The notes beneath the pieces were generated by a model. It did no database searches, had not been told where the DNA came from, and saw only the letters and a program-made list of their open reading frames with translations. From an uncultured Clostridia bacterium (lineage in GTDB: Bacteria > Bacillota > Clostridia > Oscillospirales > Acutalibacteraceae), in assembly GCA_945868935.1 (NCBI GenBank), contig CAMBNE010000075.1, forward strand, positions 1 through 5,919: 5,919 bases of DNA, read 5' to 3'. Both the position numbers and the translations under genes were made by a program. This document shows positions 3,601 to 5,919 of this stretch, in pieces (position 1 is the stretch's first letter; each line of letters begins with the position of its first letter).

Positions 3601-3640
3601 CCGCAAATAACCGCAAATATCCGCACTTTTTCGCAAAAAT
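3601..3640 (+). repeat. Degenerate 10-bp tandem repeat
   Basis: CCGCAAATAA, CCGCAAATAT, CCGCACTTTT and TCGCAAAAAT follow each other in exact 10-bp register. The first two are nearly identical and the last two only share the start. It lies in the non-coding stretch between two convergent terminators. Confidence 0.4.
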
Positions 3641-3658
3641 GTTAGTCAAATGTTTGTC

Positions 3659-3703
3659 AAAAAAAATCGGGTAACAATGATTTAAACCACTGTTACCCGA
3701 TTT
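3659..3703 (-). terminator. Intrinsic terminator of the leuB-PHP operon
   Basis: AAATCGGGTAACA (3664-3676) and TGTTACCCGATTT (3691-3703) form a perfect 13-bp stem with a 14-nt loop. On the minus strand the stem is followed by a run of eight T (complement of 3659-3666, partly shared with the stem base). It lies 60 bp after the stop of the PHP phosphatase gene. The T run on the other side is short, so it works mainly leftward. Confidence 0.85.
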
Positions 3704-3763
3704 ATGAATTGATATATTGTGATTTGCCTGTTTAAGTGACAATAAAAATTATGTTATTACTTT

Positions 3764-4513
3764 TTATTCGGAATATTCTGCGCTTAACGGCTCGCCGAGT
3801 GCGGCTGTGAAGATTTTTTCTGCGTTCTGCATCATTTTTCTTACCGTCCTCTGACCGCATTTGTCGGCAATCATTTCGACGGCCTGCGCATACACCTCGG
3901 GAGTGTTGTGAGTCATAGAATGTGCGTCGGTTCCGAGAATGTCAATCATTCCCTCGCCTATCAGTTTCAACAACTTTCTGCGTTTTAGCAGAGGGGCTTT
4001 TTTGGCGTATCTGCCTATGTTCGTCTGAATTACTACACCCATATCCCTCAGTTCCTGCAAAGCTTCCGTGTCGCTAATCAGAATATCGTAGCGCTCAACA
4101 TGGGGAAGTACGGGAATCAACCTGTGATTCTCAATCAGCATATTAAGCTGTTGCATAGACTTGTTCGAAAACGAAGAGCTGTAGCTGAATTCCGTAAGAA
4201 TATAGCGTGACTTTCCATAGGTAAGCCCCGACAAATCGTCGCTGTTAAACAAAAATTTTGAAACGTAAACTTCTGCACCGAGGACGATGTTCATATTAAC
4301 AGGCTTATAAGGCAAAAAATCCTCATATGCTGCTCTGCGCTTTTCAATAAAACGTTCAACGCTCATTTCATTTGTGTAGAAATGCGGCGTAAAGCAGACG
4401 TTTGAAACATTCTGATTTTTCAGACAATCAAGCAATTCAAGGCTGTCGTCCACCGTCCTTGCTCCGTCGTCGAAGTTTGGCAGAATGTGAGAATGCATAT
4501 CAAAATACTGCAT
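3764..4513 (-). CDS. CpsB/YwqE-like PHP-family protein-tyrosine phosphatase, 249 aa
   Basis: The protein has the metal-binding pattern of the CpsB/CapC/YwqE branch of the PHP family: FDMHSHILPNFDDGART (4-20; H7, H9, D15/D16), TPHF (H44), GAEVYV (E81), LTEFS (E108), LPHVERYD (H138) and GTDAHSM (D196, H198). These residues hold a di- or trinuclear Mn/Fe centre. Known members are cytoplasmic and dephosphorylate tyrosine kinases of capsule and exopolysaccharide assembly. Length is normal for the family, with no signal peptide. The ATG at 4513 is preceded by a GGGTGAT ribosome-binding site in the 12 bp after the leuB stop, so the gene is co-transcribed with leuB and ends at the terminator 3659-3703. 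No capsule gene or tyrosine kinase is adjacent, so the substrate may differ; other PHP phosphoesterase activity, such as histidinol-phosphatase, is possible but the motifs fit CpsB better. Confidence 0.87.
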   Translation of the reverse strand: MQYFDMHSHILPNFDDGARTVDDSLELLDCLKNQNVSNVCFTPHFYTNEMSVERFIEKRRAAYEDFLPYKPVNMNIVLGAEVYVSKFLFNSDDLSGLTYGKSRYILTEFSYSSSFSNKSMQQLNMLIENHRLIPVLPHVERYDILISDTEALQELRDMGVVIQTNIGRYAKKAPLLKRRKLLKLIGEGMIDILGTDAHSMTHNTPEVYAQAVEMIADKCGQRTVRKMMQNAEKIFTAALGEPLSAEYSE

Positions 4514-4525
4514 TTTATCACCCGA

Positions 4526-5596
4526 TTAAAGCATTTGGCAAACGAGGTCGCCCATTTCCTCGCAGCCGACCTTAGTCATACCATCTTCGTAAATATCCGG
4601 TGTGCGGTAAGTTTCAAGTACCTTAGCAACTGCGTTTTCAATTGCGTCAGCCGCCTGCGGTCTGTCGAGAGAGTAGCGGAGCATCATAGCAACCGACAGA
4701 ATTGTTGCAAGCGGATTTGCAATACCCTGTCCTGCAATATCGGGAGCTGAGCCGTGAATAGGCTCGTAAAGTCCGAGCTTGCCTCCCGAAAGGCTTGCAG
4801 AAGCGAGCATACCGATTGAGCCGGCAATCATCGAAGCCTCGTCGGAGAGAATGTCGCCAAAGATATTTGAGGTTACGATAACGTCGAACTGACGGGGATT
4901 TCTGACGAGCTGCATAGCGCAGTTGTCAACGTACATATGATTAAGCTCAACCTCGGGATATTCCTTTGAAACCCTGATTACGGTTTCTCTCCAGAGGCGT
5001 GAGGACTCGAGCACGTTAGCCTTGTCAATGCTTGTGAGCTTTTTATTTCTCTTCATAGCAAGGTCAAAGGCAACTCTTGCGATTCTTTCAACCTCGGCTA
5101 CGGTGTACATTTCTGTATCCCAAGCGGCAGGCTGACCGTCAACTTCTTTTCTGCCTCTTTCACCGAAATAGATACCGCCTGTAAGCTCACGGACAATCAT
5201 AATGTCGAGATTGCCCCCAATTATTTCGTCTTTAATGGGAGAAGCGCTCTTTAAAGGTCCGAAGATAACTGAGGGACGGAGATTTGCAAAAAGTCCGAGT
5301 GCTCCTCTGATTCCGAGAAGTCCTGCCTCGGGACGGTTGTTGCCCGGTAGAGAGTCCCACTTAGGACCGCCGACTGCACCGAGGATTACGCTGTCGGAAG
5401 CCTTGCATTTTGCAACTGTTTCGTCGGGAAGCGGAACGCCTGTAGCGTCAATTGCACAGCCGCCGAGAAGAGCCTCGTCGTACTCAACGGTAAAGCCGAA
5501 TTTCTCGCCTGCCTTATCAAGTACCTTTACAGCCTGATTTACAATTTCGGGACCGATTCCGTCGCCCTTGAGCAATGTAATTTTATAGTCTGCCAT
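4526..5596 (-). CDS. leuB: 3-isopropylmalate dehydrogenase
   Basis: LeuB oxidises and decarboxylates (2R,3S)-3-isopropylmalate with NAD+ in the third step of leucine biosynthesis, in the cytoplasm. The protein is full length (356 aa). It shows the N-terminal KGDGIGPE (10-17), the substrate arginines R97, R107 (ANLRP) and R136 (VREL), the catalytic tyrosine Y143 in GGIYFG and lysine K192 in SIDKANVL, the metal aspartates D224, D248 and D252, the family signature [20 protein letters not shown] (244-263), and the NAD site [12 protein letters not shown] (288-299) with D296, which favours NAD over NADP. AAAGGAG (complement of 5607-5613) precedes the ATG. The PHP phosphatase gene follows 12 bp downstream. 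leuA, leuC and leuD are not in the window; the upstream gene tail does not look like LeuD. Confidence 0.97.
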   Translation of the reverse strand: MADYKITLLKGDGIGPEIVNQAVKVLDKAGEKFGFTVEYDEALLGGCAIDATGVPLPDETVAKCKASDSVILGAVGGPKWDSLPGNNRPEAGLLGIRGALGLFANLRPSVIFGPLKSASPIKDEIIGGNLDIMIVRELTGGIYFGERGRKEVDGQPAAWDTEMYTVAEVERIARVAFDLAMKRNKKLTSIDKANVLESSRLWRETVIRVSKEYPEVELNHMYVDNCAMQLVRNPRQFDVIVTSNIFGDILSDEASMIAGSIGMLASASLSGGKLGLYEPIHGSAPDIAGQGIANPLATILSVAMMLRYSLDRPQAADAIENAVAKVLETYRTPDIYEDGMTKVGCEEMGDLVCQML

Positions 5597-5638
5597 ATCT
5601 ATATTTCTCCTTTAGAATTATTTTGTACACATATATTC

Positions 5639-5672
5639 ATTGTAGTACTGCGTTAATAAGAATAGTTGTCAA
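5639..5672 (-). promoter_or_regulatory. leuB: Possible leuB promoter (weak case)
   Basis: A perfect TTGACA (complement of 5667-5672) lies upstream of leuB, but the nearest good -10 box, TACAAT (complement of 5639-5644), is 22 bp away, beyond the usual 16-18. At 17-19 bp only poor boxes (AGTACT, TACTAC) are found. The spacing may reflect activator dependence or a different promoter; no T-box or attenuator is recognised in the leader. Confidence 0.28.
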
Positions 5673-5702
5673 ATCAGAAATGATAATTGAGCGCAACGCT
5701 GA

Positions 5703-5732
5703 CGTAGGGACACGGCGTGCCGTGTCCTTACG
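5703..5732. repeat. 30-bp near-perfect palindrome (REP-like)
   Basis: The bases 5703-5716 and 5719-5732 pair over 14 positions with a single G-U (5707/5728). The central GGACACGGC / GCCGTGTCC is perfect around GT. It stands in AT-rich DNA about 105 bp upstream of the leuB start with no U-tract after it. GC-rich palindromes opening GTAGGGAC are of the kind dispersed between genes as REP/MITE-like elements. Confidence 0.6.
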
Positions 5733-5795
5733 AAAATAAAGGAAACGTGTGTAATCATTTATTTCTTTATGTATTATTGCACAATATATCACCAA

Positions 5796-5832
5796 AGATT
5801 GTAAACTACGCTACAATCTGACAAAAATTGTC
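5796..5832. repeat. Two small hairpins after the upstream partial gene
   Basis: AGATTGTA (5796-5803) / TACAATCT (5812-5819) is a perfect 8-bp stem with an 8-nt loop. GACAA (5820-5824) / TTGTC (5828-5832) follows directly. They lie just past the stop codon of the partial minus-strand gene and may terminate it weakly or protect its mRNA 3' end; the U-tracts are poor. Confidence 0.4.
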
Positions 5833-5842
5833 ATAATCGTTA

Positions 5843-5919
5843 TCAATCGTTTTCCTGTTCCATAGGGATTGTCTGAAACACCTCGCACACCTTATCACGC
5901 TGCCAGAGCATAGGCGTTA
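5843..5919 (-). CDS. C-terminal tail of an unidentified protein (5' end outside window)
   Basis: Reading leftward from the right edge, one frame is open for 24 codons (TPMLWQRDKVCEVFQTIPM followed by EQEND) and stops at TGA (complement of 5843-5845). The other two minus frames stop earlier or read through with unlikely residues. The acidic end is typical of a protein C-terminus. I do not recognise the family. It lies on the same strand as leuB, about 245 bp before it, with hairpins and a palindromic repeat between, so it is probably a separate unit. Confidence 0.45.
   Translation of the reverse strand, partial: TPMLWQRDKVCEVFQTIPMEQEND

Noticed and set aside
3431..3742. Minus-strand frame of 103 codons over the tRNA remnant and terminators
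   Set aside because: It covers the tRNA remnant and two terminator hairpins and matches no family I know.
5202..5537. Plus-strand frame of 111 codons
   Set aside because: Antisense shadow of leuB.
5597..5842. T-box or leucine attenuator before leuB
   Set aside because: No T-box-like conserved motif, no leader peptide rich in Leu codons and no terminator with U-tract were found in the leader.

Overview
The window looks like the chromosome of an anaerobic gut-type Firmicute (class Clostridia, perhaps Oscillospiraceae/Ruminococcus-like). I infer this from the style of the LeuB and CpsB-type proteins, strong AGGAG ribosome-binding sites, consensus sigma-A promoters and the prophage-type small proteins. 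No marker gene fixes the species.

The window divides at about position 3394-3439. There the last 46 nt of a tRNA-Thr(CGT) gene, from the anticodon loop to CCA, stand without their 5' half. This is the signature of an element integrated into a tRNA gene. Positions 1 to about 3393 are therefore the distal end of an integrated element, and the sequence after 3439 is host chromosome. The intact tRNA and the integrase should lie to the left of the window.

Element part: a terminase-small-subunit-like HTH protein (cut by the left edge) ends at 357 and is followed by a bidirectional terminator instead of a large terminase gene. Three minus-strand genes converge on it: a stand-alone HIRAN-domain protein and two overlapping small unknown genes. 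Between HIRAN and the small genes lies a plus-strand promoter followed 70 nt later by an intrinsic terminator, which may be a small RNA. Divergent from HIRAN is a plus-strand operon, DUF4160 - DUF2442 - Arc/CopG-type ribbon-helix-helix protein, with its own terminator. The 100 bp between the two divergent starts hold two near-perfect sigma-A promoters and three copies of an 18-bp dyad. One copy fills the spacer of the HIRAN promoter and one overlaps the -35 box of the operon promoter, so a single DNA-binding protein probably controls both directions. The ribbon-helix-helix protein is the obvious candidate. About 0.8 kb of apparently non-coding DNA with 11-bp direct repeats and inverted repeats then leads to the attachment site.

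Host part: a tRNA terminator, then a convergent terminator for a minus-strand leuB - PHP phosphatase operon (leucine biosynthesis plus a CpsB/YwqE-like phosphoesterase). Upstream of leuB are a 30-bp palindromic repeat and the C-terminal tail of an unidentified minus-strand gene.

The most interesting parts are the shared operator array with its DUF4160/DUF2442/RHH cassette, and the possibility that the element is a phage satellite carrying terS without terL near its distal end.
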